DNA of 64,000 bases from Artemia franciscana (lineage: Eukaryota > Arthropoda > Branchiopoda > Anostraca > Artemiidae), in assembly GCF_032884065.1 (NCBI RefSeq), contig NC_088871.1:45497591-45561590 (forward strand), given 5' to 3'. How positions within the stretch are numbered: position 1 is the stretch's first letter; each line of letters begins with the position of its first letter. Positions 24,396 to 35,790 of the stretch are shown here, one piece after another. The notes under the pieces were generated by a model that was given only the letters and a program-made list of their open reading frames with translations, had not been told where the DNA came from and did no database searches. Position numbers and translations under genes: made by a program.

Positions 24396-25745
24396 GTACT
24401 TTCAATTGGATAACCTTAGTCTTTGGTCAACTTAGGGTGCCAGAGAGGATAAGTATATTCAAGATAGGGTCTTATATAAGAACAATAATTTATTTTAAGT
24501 GTCTGGATTGATATGGAGAACGGTTTAAGAAAAGAGAAAGATTTAAGGAGAAAACTACCAGATTTAGATAAGTGGGAAGTGTGGCACTTTCATTTAACGT
24601 CATTGTCCAACTGCACACCAAGCAGTTTAACTGTATTTAAATTTGGTATGCAAAGGTCATTACTGATATGGGGTATATTTTTAAAAAAAGAGAATAGCAT
24701 GGAATGCTTTTGGGCATGTTTAAGTTGAGTTCAACATTAAAGAGATCATTCCTTAAATTGTTAATGAGTAAGCCAAGTGTAACGTCCGAAGTAGTAGAGG
24801 TTTGACAAAGGTTTAGTAGTGTAAAATCATCAGTAAATTTAGAAGAATTGTCAAAACTTGGTAAAGATTATAAAAAATAGTTAAGAACGCTGAAGGACCC
24901 AATTTAGTCCCTTGCGGGGCTCCATAGGATATCGAGAAAAAACGGATGAATCTCCGTTGGGGAGGACTACACATTGTTAACGGTCGAACAAAAACTAGCT
25001 GCATAACAAAAGTGTCTGATGGTCCAAGATTTCGAATGCTTTGCTAATATCAGTAAAAACAGCACCTACGTGGGGACTATTTAACTCAAGATGATTGAAA
25101 GCAGTCAAGCTTATAAATTAAGCAGTGTGTGGTACTATGATTCGGCCTAAAAAAACGTATTGGGGTTAATCTAATCTTGAATATCGTCAAAAAAGAAATT
25201 GTAAATAACCTTCCAAAAAATTTTGAAAAATTGGCGGTTTTCGATATTAGTCTTAAGTCAGAGAAAGTTTTTGGGCTCTTAGTTTTGGGTATAGGTAATT
25301 TAATAGCTCGCTTATAACCTACTAGAAAAGGTACCATCTAAAAAACATTGTTAAAGATAGCAGTTAGAGGTACACATAAATATTGGGTCCTTGTCAAAAT
25401 CAATTTGATAGGGTCATCAACTGGGTATACTGACTTATTTGTGTCAAGATTTTCGAATTCAAGTAGGATCTGATGTATTTCAATCACAGGAATGTCACTA
25501 ACTGAACTGTTGGCCGGCATGTGTTGGAGTGGCAGGTGAGTGTTATAAATTTAAGCAAAATGATCAGTCATAACATTTGCACTCACTGGGTCTCATTGCC
25601 TGATACACGGTTATCTAACTCAGTAACTGAAAGGGATTTTAATATACTATTAGAAAAGTTAATACTATTCTATTCAAAGGATAAAGGAATCCCTATGTCT
25701 CAGAAAAATTATATCATTAAAATTGATTAGATACACAACTACATC
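24396..25745 (-). mobile_element. Non-LTR retrotransposon RT fragment, minus strand
   Basis: Read from 25520 down, three minus-strand frames form a broken reverse transcriptase. They are MPANSSVSDIPVIEIHQILL; then YKRAIKLPIPKTKSPKTFSD with LRLISKTANFSKFFGRLF and FFRPNHSTTHCLIYKLD; then SYGAPQGTKLGPSAFLTIFY. These correspond to the fingers, the FGFRPxxST block and the GxPQGxxLGP block of non-LTR reverse transcriptases. Frameshifts and stops make it non-functional. The GAPQGTKLGP block resembles the one in the 5240-7060 element, so both may be one family. It inserts next to the FBR copy that ends at 24395. Confidence 0.78.
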
Positions 25746-25934
25746 AACCAATATTTGCTGGTAGCCATGAGTAATGTAAAGTATACTGTCCCACCTCTGT
25801 GGGTGTGGAAAGAGGATACACTTTTGTTACTGTGACATCTTTTTTATAATATATATTGAAATAAATAATAGCAAAACAAAAAAATAATTTAATAACATAT
25901 TGTGGTGACACCTTGGAGATCATTAACTAAAAGC
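25746..25934 (+). other. Intron sequence, no element recognised
   Basis: AT-rich unassigned DNA. Confidence 0.3.
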
Positions 25935-27231
25935 TTACTTACTTACTTAGCAGGAGGTATAGGCTATTTAACCTAACCAAACATTAAGAAGCTGTTAGAC
26001 AAGGCTATGCTAAAATGATCTGTCCTCTATCCGTGTTTGAAAGGGTTGAAGCCACTGCTTCTACCACTTGTAACCGTATTTCTGGAAACCACCTAGCAGT
26101 TTGATGTCTTTCTTCAGGACATTCTACCAGGACTTGAACTCGCCTGCCTTCAGGTTTTTCTTCCTGTAGGAAGAAGGCACTGTAATAAGGACCTCACGTG
26201 TTAGGGTCTCCTCTGGATGTCACATTACATGGCCAAGCCCCATAAGAGGTCTTTTTCTTATTATGCTTAACAATGTAAATTTTTTTCGCAATCTTTACGA
26301 GCTTGTGGTTGTTGACTCTTTACGACCGTCTGATGTTGCGGATAGCTCTTAGAAATTTCCAGCCTAGAGCGTCTATAGGTCGTTCTTCCCATGCCTTTAG
26401 TAGGCAACTATTGAAGCCGTATAGGAGTCAAGAAGTTATGCTTGCAGAGTGTATATTCTTAGTTTTATTTTGAGCTCAATTGTTTGATTCGACCGCAAAG
26501 GTTTGCGCGGTTGCCGGAAGGCACACAAAGTTTTGCTGGTCCTAGCTTGGATCACATTCCATACTTCACCCTTAGCATCCAAAAGTGCTCCCAGATGTTT
26601 GAACTCTTCGAATCAGTCAATTTTATCTATATTAAGGTGTTGAAAAGAGTTGGTATCATTCAAAGTTGACATTTATTTATTTTTTGGGATGCTGATTACA
26701 AGGCTTGCCACGTCTGCAGTAGGCACCACTCTTTTTATTATTTCTTCCGCTTTTAGTGCTGAGTCCCATAGGAGAGTACCCTCATCAGCATATCTGAGGT
26801 CCGCAACGCTTTCTTCGGCTAAAAATGCCACGCCATCTTGACTGTTTTAAAGCTTCTTCACACTCCAATTTACAATGAGATTGAAAAGAATTGGGGACGC
26901 TGGACAGTCATGGCGAAGACCATACTCTGTTTCAAAGAGTTCTGTCAGTTAATCATATACTCAGATATTTTTCTTCGTATCTTCATAATAAGCTTTAAGT
27001 AGATCGGCCAATTTATTCGGGACACCATCTTCAAGCATTGTCCACCAGAGGGTAGACCAGAGTATAGAGTCAAATGTGGCAACGAAATCAAGAAAGATTG
27101 CAATGGTGTCTTGTCTGTGAATGAATCTATGGTGAAGAAGAAATTTTAGAGTGAAAGTATGATAAATAAATTTCGTCCCTGGACCGGACTCATCCTGCTT
27201 TTTTCTTGCCCGTTGGTCTCATTTCTTTCTG
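25935..27231 (-). mobile_element. RTE/F52C9.6-type LINE, 3' portion, minus strand
   Basis: Starts at its 3' end with (CTTA)n at 25940 (TAAG on the coding strand). The reading order on the minus strand from 27180 is the RT palm: FIHRQDTIAIFLDFVATFDS, then GVPNKLADLLKAYYEDTKKN, then ETEYGLRHDCPASPILFNLI, then a degenerate catalytic box ADLRYADEGTLLW. The C-terminal domain continues to about 26000. Several in-frame stops and frameshifts show it is a pseudogene. The 5' part of the same ORF lies at 28603-30200, beyond an FBR insertion. Confidence 0.78.
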
Positions 27232-28602
27232 AATTAAATAAAAAACAAGGTTTTTCAACTGAAAGTAAGGCGCAACATTAAAACTTAAAATGAGTAGAAA
27301 TTATTACGTATATGAATGCAGTTGTCCCTTACTCAACACCGCCCTTTTTACGCTGAAGTTTCTTAGTATTTTTAAAGAAGCTTCTTATTGTTCTAATTAA
27401 ACGGCCCTTCTGTTCAGGACTCGTTCTTGAAGAATTAGGAGAAAAATCAAATTTCAGCGTAAAGAGCGTGGTGTTGAGGAGGAGGCAATCCCCTTCATAT
27501 AAGTAATTTTTTCTGTTGATTTTAAGCTTTAATGATGCCCTTTATTTTCATTGAAATAACTTGTTTTTTTTAAATTTAACTTCGGAATATTTTTTAAATA
27601 ATGTCCGAAAATCTGGCCCCATTTCCACGGTAAAACTCCTCTCATTACGGTAATATTCTCTAAACAATTCAATCCCAGGAAAAATTTACCCGGACAATTA
27701 CCCTTAACAACTCCACGCGTAAAATTGAGATGGAAAAGACAAAGCAAGATATATAAAAATAATTTTTTTTACAAGAATTCTGGCAAATTCCTCGAGTGTA
27801 AAATTTTCCCTGACAAGTTAACACTCTGGAAACTTCCTTTCCCATGGAAAAGTTCCCCTTGGAATAATCCGCAGCAGAAAATGTTCCCCCCATCCGAAAA
27901 TGTATGCATACTTCCCAATAATGATATGCGTAAACAATGCGCAAATTTTATAACTTAAAGTCCTTTCTCCTGGGGCTGTGGGGGGGGGTCTATTATATTC
28001 AAAGGCATAGTTTGGGGAGTTTCAACCATGATAAACAAAATGGTTATCTCAGAATTTCGATCGGAGGATTTTGGGATAAACGAAGGGGGGAGGAGGGTGC
28101 CTAGTCGTCCTCCAACATATTTTGTCAATTAAAAAGGGCACTAGAATTCTTAATCTCCGCTCGAACGAGCCCTCTTCCAATATTAAAGGATCAGTGGGTT
28201 GATACGATCACTTCTAGGAAAAAAAAACACGAAAAAATCCAAATAAACACGCATTCCGGATTTTTCTTCGAGCAAAAACTAGAAAATTCAACATTTTTCC
28301 AGATAGGAGGCTGAAACCTATGAAACCTGGCTCTCTGAAACGCTGAATCGGATGGTGTGGTTCTCATTAAGATTTATAGACTCTTAGGGAGTATTTCCCT
28401 CTTTTGGAAAATGAGGCAGATTTTGTCAGGTTCGTACCGTTTGATGTCTAACACTAAACTTAATGAAACTTATATATTCGGAATCAGTATAATAAGTTGA
28501 TACTTCTAATATATCAATCTGTATCAAAATTCATCCTTTAGAGTTTCTGTCACTATTGAGCCATGTCGCTCTTTTCTTACGGTCCTTACAACAAACTGTT
28601 TG
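27232..28602 (+). repeat. FBR foldback repeat inserted into a LINE
   Basis: It starts GAATTAAATAAAAAACAAGG, followed by CAACTGAAAGTAAGGCGCAA and the hairpin head to about 27560. The tail (27600-28602) has GGGGCTGTGGGGGGGGGTCT and GATAGGAGGCTGAAACCTAT. It ends GAGCCATGTCGCTCTTTTCT, then ACAACAAACTGTTTG. The DNA on both sides belongs to one minus-strand LINE ORF, which reads on in the same frame when the element is skipped. Confidence 0.82.
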
Positions 28603-30240
28603 AAAAGCTTATGAGGAACTACTGCAAAAATTTTCCTGGTTTTGTCAATTAGGGAAACTCTCCGGTAATTCTTGCATTCGTCTTTATCTCTTCGAAGTTG
28701 TCCTTTGAAGACATTCCTTTTTTGAAGATAGGAATTATAGAGGCGCTGCGCAATTCCTGGGGGATTTAATCTGAATTCCAGATTTTACAAACTATTTTTG
28801 TCAGGGCTTCCACGAGCGCTGGGCTTGCCTCATAAATTTCTTCAGGCGTTCTTGCCTGGGGATTTATGATTTTCAAAGATTTTAGGGTATTTCTGACGTC
28901 TTCTATTGACGGCGATGATATATGACACGGGTTTTGCTTCTCTGGTGATAGTGGCATAGGATAAGGGGTTTGTCTTTACGCTTTGGGTTTAGTCTGCCCT
29001 TTTACCATTCAACAGATCTTTGAAAAGGTCTTTCCACTGATCCAATCTTTCTTGATAGTTTGATATGCTGGTTCCGTCTTTTGTTTTCAAATTTTCTCCG
29101 GTACTGCTCCTTTTCGTGCAAAGCTCTTTGACGATTTTGTATTGTTTGTGGGGCTAATTTTTAACTGCTGCCTCCTATAAATCTTTAGAAAAGCTGGACC
29201 AGTAGGCATTTTCATCCCTGCTAGTCAATTTGCGGGCTTTATTACGCAATTCTCTGATTGCTGGCCAGCTAGGGACTTTCCTCTGGTCTTCCAAAGCAGC
29301 GAATGTTCCTGCGCTGCGTCGTTTCTTCAAGCCTTGTGTTCTCCTTCCTAGAACTTATTTCTTTTATTTTTGTGGTGTCCTTTACCGTTGTATCAGATTT
29401 TTCCAAGACCTAAAAGCAGCTTCTTAATGGCAGTTCAAATTCAGCTCTTACTTCTGGAACTTGGAGTTTTTCAGTTTCCAACCTAGGTGGCAATCTGAAT
29501 ATTTTTTGACTAGAAAGTTTTAATCTTACTGTTGTTACTAGGAGGAAATCGGAGAACCTCTATCTCTGACGAGTCAATATATAATAAAGTTGAGCGAGTA
29601 TACAAATATTTCTTGATCTCCCTGTGAATCTGTCGGTGCTCTTGTGCTGAAAGAAAGTATTTGATACTTACAGGTGGTTTTGCATGGCCAGGAGTAACAG
29701 ATGTGTACCGTTAGAGCATCTTTCTCCCCAGCCATGCAGTTAAACACTAGAATCCTGAAAGGGGTTAACCCAAGGACTAATCCTTCCATTCAAGTCTCCA
29801 GCAATGAGCAGTTGCTCTCGGTTTAGGTAACTTCCTATCGTCTGCTAGAGCACATCATTGAATTCATTTTTTAAAGGGTCAAATCGGTCATGGGATGGTG
29901 CCTGGGCATTGATGAATGAGATGTTAAAAAGGCGTCTCAACATCCTGATCCGGGCTGGGCGATTTGATATCGGCTCCCATTTCAAGACTTCAGAAATTAA
30001 AAAATCAAGAGCAAAAAAATACAAAATAAAAATTGTATTTAAAGTATCAGCAGTTGCCACAAATATGTTCCTAAATTGTCACATTTTGCCACATATTCAT
30101 ATTGCTACAAAACATGGGGAAGCAAAGCATAACAAAAGAGATTGAATTCAAAGATAAAACTGATAATTCTGAACAATTAATGTAGCATTTAAGCTTCTAC
30201 TTTGTTACGGTAATGCGAAAGAAGATTTTGTCGGTAAACT
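28603..30240 (-). mobile_element. RTE/F52C9.6-type LINE, endonuclease and RT start, minus strand
   Basis: From about 30000 down, NISFINAQAPSHDRFDPLKN and then LLIAGDLNGRI give the APE-type endonuclease GDLN box. FSTRAPTDSQGDQEIFVY follows, with the typical H-x-x-T-x-x-S layout broken by a shift. The minus-strand frame at 28957-28766 gives SIEDVRNTLKSLKIINPQAR, the linker into the RT domain. SASIIPIFKK at about 28700 leads to the junction with the FBR copy. Stops and frameshifts are common. The endonuclease part (above 29314) is present twice in this window. Confidence 0.75.
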
Positions 30241-30790
30241 AATCAAGCAAACTTGAACGCCCAACACGACATGCTGAGTGAAACAATCGAACTATAAGTC
30301 AACTTGTTAAGAATCTTTTTTTTTCTTGAGGTTGCTTTCAGTGGCAACTCTGCAATCACAAGCTTGCACATACCTTGCTGAAATTGTGATTCAAGCTTGT
30401 GGAAATGACACAGTTTTGAATGCGCTGGTATGGATGCACAATTCGTATACCTTGTTAACAATTGCTGTTTTAGTAACATATCCTGCCAATTATGAAATTA
30501 GGTCTCGAATTCGTTGTATAATTCCCAGAAACGTTAAACCAGGTGAAATTAATCAAAAAATCCACGATGTTTATGGAGCAAATTTGATGAGGAATTCAAT
30601 AATGATAAGATAAACAAAAGTTCAAATATGGATAAGATCCTTTTAATAGACAGTGATAAATTTCAGAAAAATTCTAGATATTTCGCTATACTAGATACAC
30701 TAGATATAACTTCTTAAAAATTATCTAAATAATGAGAAGATGGGTTTGGTAGTTCAAAGTAGAGCGTGTTCAAGTGTAAAATGAAGAATC
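29314..30790. repeat. Tandem segmental duplication, copy A
   Basis: From CTGCGTCGTTTCTT to TGTAAAATGAAGAAT it matches copy B (30923-32323) closely, offset 1609 bp at the left end. Shared blocks include AGAACTTATTTCTTTTATTT, AACCTAGGTGGCAATCTGAA and GAAGATTTTGTC. Copy A keeps about 60-70 bp (around 30346-30430) that copy B lacks. It contains the LINE endonuclease region and the mariner-type HTH remnant. Confidence 0.85.
30495..30612 (+). pseudogene. Mariner/SETMAR-type HTH domain remnant
   Basis: The plus frame contains EIRSRIRCIIPRNVKPGEIN, then QKIHDVYGANLMRNSIMIR and a stop. This matches the Mos1-type helix-turn-helix that opens mariner transposases and the SETMAR fusion (pattern R-x-x-I-R-F-x-x-x-x-x-x-K-P-x-E-I-x-x-x-I-x-x-V-Y-G-x-x-x-M). 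It has no catalytic DDE/D part. The open frame upstream (from 30326) has no recognised motif. A decayed duplicate lies at about 32020-32140 in copy B, with frame breaks. The match is from memory of the family pattern, so homology should be tested. Confidence 0.6.
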
Positions 30791-30922
30791 CTTTCCATGG
30801 GAAAGGAAGTTTCCAGACTGCTAACTTGTCAGGGAAAATTTTACACTCGAAGAATTTGCCAGAATTCTTGTAAAAAATGTCTTTTATATATCTTGCTTTC
30901 TCTTTTCCATCTCAATTTTACT
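30787..30922 (-). repeat. Internal FBR tail fragment at the duplication junction
   Basis: The 136 bp between the two duplicated copies are the inverse of 27735-27870 in the FBR copy. For example, CCTTTCCATGGGAAAGGAAG, GTCAGGGAAAATTTTACACT and ATATCTTGCTTTCTCTTTTC match the reverse complement there. Confidence 0.75.
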
Positions 30923-32323
30923 CTGCGTCATTTCTTGATACCTTGTGTTCTCATTCCTAGAACTTATTTCTTTTATTTTTGTGGTTTCCTTTACCGTCGT
31001 ATCAGATTTCTCAAAGACCTAAAAGCAGTTTCTTAATTGCAGTTCAAATTCAGCTCTTACTTCTAGAACTTGGAGTTTTTCAGTTTCCAACCTAGGTGGC
31101 AATCTGAATATCTTTTGATTAGAAATTTTTAGTTTTATAATTGTTACTAGGAGGAAATCGGAGAACCTCTATCTCTGATGTATCAGTATATAATAAAGTT
31201 GAGTGAGTATACGAATATTTCTTGATTTCCCTTTGAATTTGTCGGTGCTCTTGCGCTGAAAGAAAGTATTTGATACTTACAGGTGGTTTTGCATGGCCAG
31301 GACACACAGCTGTGTACCGTTAGAGCATCTTTCTCCCCAGCCATGCAGTTAAACACTAGAATTCTCAAAGGGGTCAACTCAAGGACTAATCCATCCATTC
31401 GAGTCTCCAGCAATGAACAGTCGCTCTCGATTTGGGTAACTGCCTATCGTCTGCTAAAGCATATCATTGAATTCATCTTTTAAAGGGTCATATCAGTCAT
31501 GGGATGGTGCGTGGGCATTGATGAATGAGATGTTAAAAAGGCGTCTCAATATCCTGATCCGGGCTGTGCAATTTGATATCGGCTCCCATTCCAGGACTTA
31601 AGAAATTAAAAAATCAACACCAAGAAAATACAGAATAACAATTTTATTTAAAGTACCAGCAGTTGCCACAAATATGTTCCTAAATTGTCACATTTTGCCA
31701 TATATTCATATTGCTACAAAATATGGGGAAGAAAAACATAACGAAAGAGATTGAATTCGAAGATAAAAAGGATAATTCTGAACAATTAATCTAGCATTTA
31801 GGCTTCTGCTTTGTTACGGTAAATGGAAAGAAGATTTTGTCAGTAAACTAATCAAGCAAACTTTAACTCCCAACTTGAGATGAAGAGTGAAATAATCAAA
31901 CTATAAGTCATCTTGTTATTAATCATTTTTTTTCTTGAGGTTGCTTCCAGTGGCAACTCTGAAGTGGGTACACAATTCGTAGAGCTTGTTAACAGTTGGT
32001 GTTTTAGTAAGACATCCTACCGATTATTAAATTAGGTTTCTAATTAGTTGTATAATTCCCAGAAACGCAAAACCAGGTGAAATTAATCAAAAAATCTACG
32101 ATTTTTGTGGAGAAAATTTGACGAAGGATTCAATAATGATAAGATGAATAAAAGTTCAAATAGAGATAAAATCCTTTTAATAGATAGTGATAAATTTCAG
32201 AAAAATTCTAGATATTTCGCTATACTATATACACTAGATATAACTTCTTCGAAATTATCTAAATAATGAGAATATGGGTTCAGTAGTTCAAAGTAGAGCG
32301 TGTTCAAATGTAAAATGAAGAAT
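30923..32323. repeat. Tandem segmental duplication, copy B
   Basis: Starts CTGCGTCATTTCTTGATACC and ends TGTAAAATGAAGAATGATG. It is slightly shorter than copy A because of an internal deletion near 31965. On the minus strand it repeats the LINE endonuclease region (ORF 31413-31183, with ILVFNCMAGEKDALTVH matching the copy A frame). Confidence 0.85.
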
Positions 32324-33177
32324 GATGTGGACGTTCATCGGTGTTAAATGATATACGGGTTCGTGCAGTTAATTAGATGATTAAAGAAAACTGTGATTTC
32401 AAAACGAATGATCTTGCACTTGAATTGTCACAAATATCAGTAATTTTGAGATCATAACTGAAAAGCTGTGTTTTCAAAAACACTTTCAAAAGTGTTGTTT
32501 TTTCCAAAACAACACTAAAAACAACGGATGGGTAGTGCATTTGACTTTTTGACACGTTAAGGTGAGAGTGATGATCCAGTTGTACTATGGAGAGTCATAG
32601 GAGATGAAACTTGAGTTGTTAACAATAAACCCCTAAACTAAACGGTAATGGATAGGATAAAGGTAAACTAAACTCCCTGAGAAAGTCAAACACAGTTAAA
32701 TCTTGATACCTTGAAAAGTTACGTGCAAAATGTTTTGGAACCGACACGGAATTACCGATAAGGAACTATGATGTGCTATTCATAAGAAGTGGCGAAGGAT
32801 GCTCACAAAAAATGTGGTTTTCATTCACGACTATTCTTAGCCCCATACTGCAAAAGTGGCAAAAGTACTCCTACAGACATTTTTTGGGTACGTTTTTGAC
32901 CACCTCCGTACAGCCCTAGCTTCGCTCATAGCGACTTTCTTTATTTTTCCATTTGAAATCTTCCCTCGGCAGTCAGTGCTTCAACAGTGATGAAGAGATG
33001 AACTAAAATTCTACCACATAGTTAATAACGCATATGGCAACGTTCCATAAGAGGGTATACAAAAACTTTTAAATACCCATATATGTGTGTGTTTGCGCTT
33101 TTATGTTTGTGTGTATACTTTGATTTTTTTTTTTTTTTTTACATATGCACTGCGTAAACTCACACATTAAATTTCAG
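32324..33177 (+). other. Intron sequence, no element recognised
   Basis: Unassigned; the exon 6 acceptor follows at 33176-33177, preceded by a T-run at 33124-33140. Confidence 0.4.
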
Positions 33178-33298
33178 GTTACAACCCCAACAATCCTTTC
33201 CTTAGTAGTGGTGGTTCTGCTTCTGTGGATCCTTTGGTTGGTGCTGCCTCCTATAGCACTTACAACCAACAAGATTTTATACAAAACAACACATATAA
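33178..33298 (+). CDS. MFSD6: MFSD6-like transporter, exon 6 of 7 seen (C-terminal tail)
   Basis: Completes a glycine codon and encodes YNPNNPFLSSGGSASVDPLV, then GAASYSTYNQQDFIQNNTY, leaving two bases of the next codon. The tail is low in charge and rich in Asn, Ser, Tyr and Gly, as expected for a disordered cytoplasmic C-terminus. The tyrosines in SYSTYNQQ could be signalling or sorting sites, but that is inference. The acceptor is TTAAATTTCAG and the donor TATAA|GTAAGT. Base composition (about 44% GC) stands out from the surrounding AT-rich intron. Phases match exons 5 and 7. Confidence 0.8.
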
Positions 33299-34750
33299 GT
33301 AAGTAGCTTATCTATAAATCATTATTGTAGTTAAATTATAAACCTAATATTCTTTTGAATTTCCACATTTCGAAAGTGTTTAATTTTTTTTTTTGGCGAG
33401 AGAAAAATTTGGGCTTTTTGAAGATGTTCGTCTAAATAATACAGAAGCGAAATTCACAATGTAGCTATTAATTAATCAGTGCAAAATAAAAAAAAAAATA
33501 GACGATCCAAAATGAATCTGTTATAGTACGGACAGATGTTTACCGAATTAAGATGATGGAAACGCAGGCATTTCGATTAAATTTATTACAATCGCCGACA
33601 TTTCCGTATTGGACTGTTCAATAAACGTAATTACATATTGAAAATATCTTAGCTAAATTTTGACAGAATTGTCGCCTGCTATATGTGCATATGACAAGAC
33701 ATAAAAATCAATTTTCTTGAAGTAAGTATTTTAATGCTACTTGAATTTGCACTAGTTACCGTCCAAATAAAATTTACCTTTTGATTTGCGATAAAATTTA
33801 CAATGACAATTCAAAAAGTTTCTTTGACAACTCAAAAAGTGTAAGAAATAATTTATCATGTCTCTTTCGATTTCCACCCAAGACCTCAATTCGATCTTCT
33901 CCTTCTTTTCCTCTTCTTTCACTCTCATTTTCCTCCTTCCTCCTTCTTTTTCCTCTTATCTCCTTCATTATCTTCTTCTTTCCTCCTTCATCATATAAGC
34001 AGAATTTGTAACGCTCAAAGGCGATTTTCTATGTGAAAAAAAAAGTAGGAACTCAACGATATTTGGAGCAGGTTTCGACGAATAATATTAAGATGTTTGT
34101 TTTCTAGTTTTTATATCAGTCTGATTTCTAGATGTTTGAAAAGGTAATCCTAACCTTGGTGATCAGACGAACCAGAGACCTAATACACAAATACAGCGGT
34201 CTAGTCTGCCATCAGGGACGCTCAATTGCGTATCTTTTTTGTATAATGTTTGCTTTTTATTTATTATAACCGTTTTTCATTCGAAACTTTTTCTTCAACT
34301 TGTTCGATACAAGGAAAGCCTCAAATTTCAAATGTTAAGACAGAAATACAAAAGAAATGCAAGTGTAGATCTCTGGTATTTATAAATGTTTCTGCCACCA
34401 AGTAGTTTGTGGTCATATTCTGTAAGTGAAGAATAACTCCTGCTAATAGTGACCAAAACTCTAAGAAAAGTAATTCTTAAAACAATATATTAAAAAATCC
34501 TGGATTCTAAATAAACAAGATTACTTACGCTTTAAGATACCCATCAAAATCTATTAGCATAAAGTCAGTTTTCCGTTATTCCTTATACAAATCATAAGAA
34601 AGTAAATATATGCAAGCTCTTTTGAGCTTATTAAAATTAAACACTAATTCAGATAATATATTTCTATATGCTATCGTTTTACAGTTATCATTATACGCTT
34701 ATCACTATAATCATTTATTTCTATACACTACACTTCAATTTTTTTTTCAG
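33299..34750 (+). other. Intron; weak FBR tail remnant near its end
   Basis: At about 34400-34590 there is a diverged reverse FBR tail: AGTAGTTTGTGGTCATATTC, TAATAGTGACCAAAACTCTA and GATACCCATCAAAATC. The pyrimidine-rich stretch at 33885-33990 (TCTTCTCCTTC type) is simple sequence. The rest is unassigned. Confidence 0.45.
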
Positions 34751-34856
34751 CAGCAGCAATTTTGGAATTCCAGATCGGGAAACATCTGCATATGCCCCAA
34801 CCAATTATGGCACAGCAACTAGAAGCTTCCCTAGTCACTTCACCACCACTTATTAA
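34751..34856 (+). CDS. MFSD6: MFSD6-like transporter, terminal exon
   Basis: One base completes an asparagine codon; then SSNFGIPDRETSAYAPTNYG and TATRSFPSHFTTTY precede a TAA stop at 34854-34856. Across the seven exons the coding sequence totals 882 bases, or 293 residues plus stop, with no internal stop. That supports the whole chain. The acceptor is a tandem NAG series (TTTCAGCAGCAGCAAT), so transcripts could start at 34751, 34754 or 34757 and differ by one or two residues. The product ends in a hydrophilic tail of about 130 residues after the last membrane helix. Confidence 0.82.
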
Positions 34857-35790
34857 GAATAACCAAACTTAGCTTTAAATAATAACTGTTTCTCGGTTAT
34901 TACGAGCCATAGAAATCACTGTAGACTGTATGTACACTAAATTAGGGACTCTTGCAATAATTTATTTAAGTGCGGGGGGATAGACCGATGGTAAGAGCTG
35001 ATTGAGCTTTGATTTTCTAAAAAGACAGCATAAAAACTAAGATTGTCCTTAAAAACCATTTTCTGCCAAAGATGTAGCTGATTATCAAGTCAAAAACAGG
35101 CTATGTTTCTGCTATTAACAAGCTCGATTCTTTAAAACGCTATCAATTCTATATTGATCGGGGCTGCTCTTAATTTATTGTGGAGCAACAGAAGAGGTTC
35201 AGGGGGGTGGTTAAAGGGGTACGTAACCCACACCCAGAAGGTAAAAAATTGTACCAATAACAGGGGGAGAGTTAGGGGAGCCAAATTTTAGTGTTTCAAT
35301 TGAAAAACTATAAGAAAATCAGTTTTAGTCCTCCTTGCAATGAATGCAATATCCTTATAAAGCTTAGAATTATTATTCATTTTAGGAGTCTTTAGAAAGG
35401 AAAAGATCCCCCAAAGTTGAAAGTACTTCCTCTGGTTAAATTACTAGCTTTGAAAAAACTAAATAAATGTCAACACTTTCCTTAAATATCGTCTTGTATT
35501 TTAGATCTCACTGTGCCAAGTGCTTTATCACTTAGATTTTAAGCAGGGCTCGCACGATAATTTGAACAGACACGGCTTAGATCCAATAGAGATAGAAAAA
35601 GGAATAAAGAACATGTTATTTCTAGTTACTGTTTTTTTTCATTCTTTTGTAAAATAAAATCTGCACTAAATATAAATCCAGGTCAAAGTGTAATCTAACT
35701 ATGAAATAACTTATTTCTTTTTTTATTTCTATTGCTGCTTCAGTTGAAGTATGAATTTTAAACAATAAATATTTTTCTTTTTTTATTGAA
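34857..35790 (+). other. Probable MFSD6 3' UTR
   Basis: No coding signal. AATAAA hexamers lie at about 35462, 35653 and 35764. Which one is used cannot be decided from sequence alone. Confidence 0.5.
35653..35658 (+). promoter_or_regulatory. Candidate polyadenylation signal
   Basis: AATAAA in AAAATAAAATC, about 800 bp after the MFSD6 stop codon. A second hexamer lies at 35764. Confidence 0.35.
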
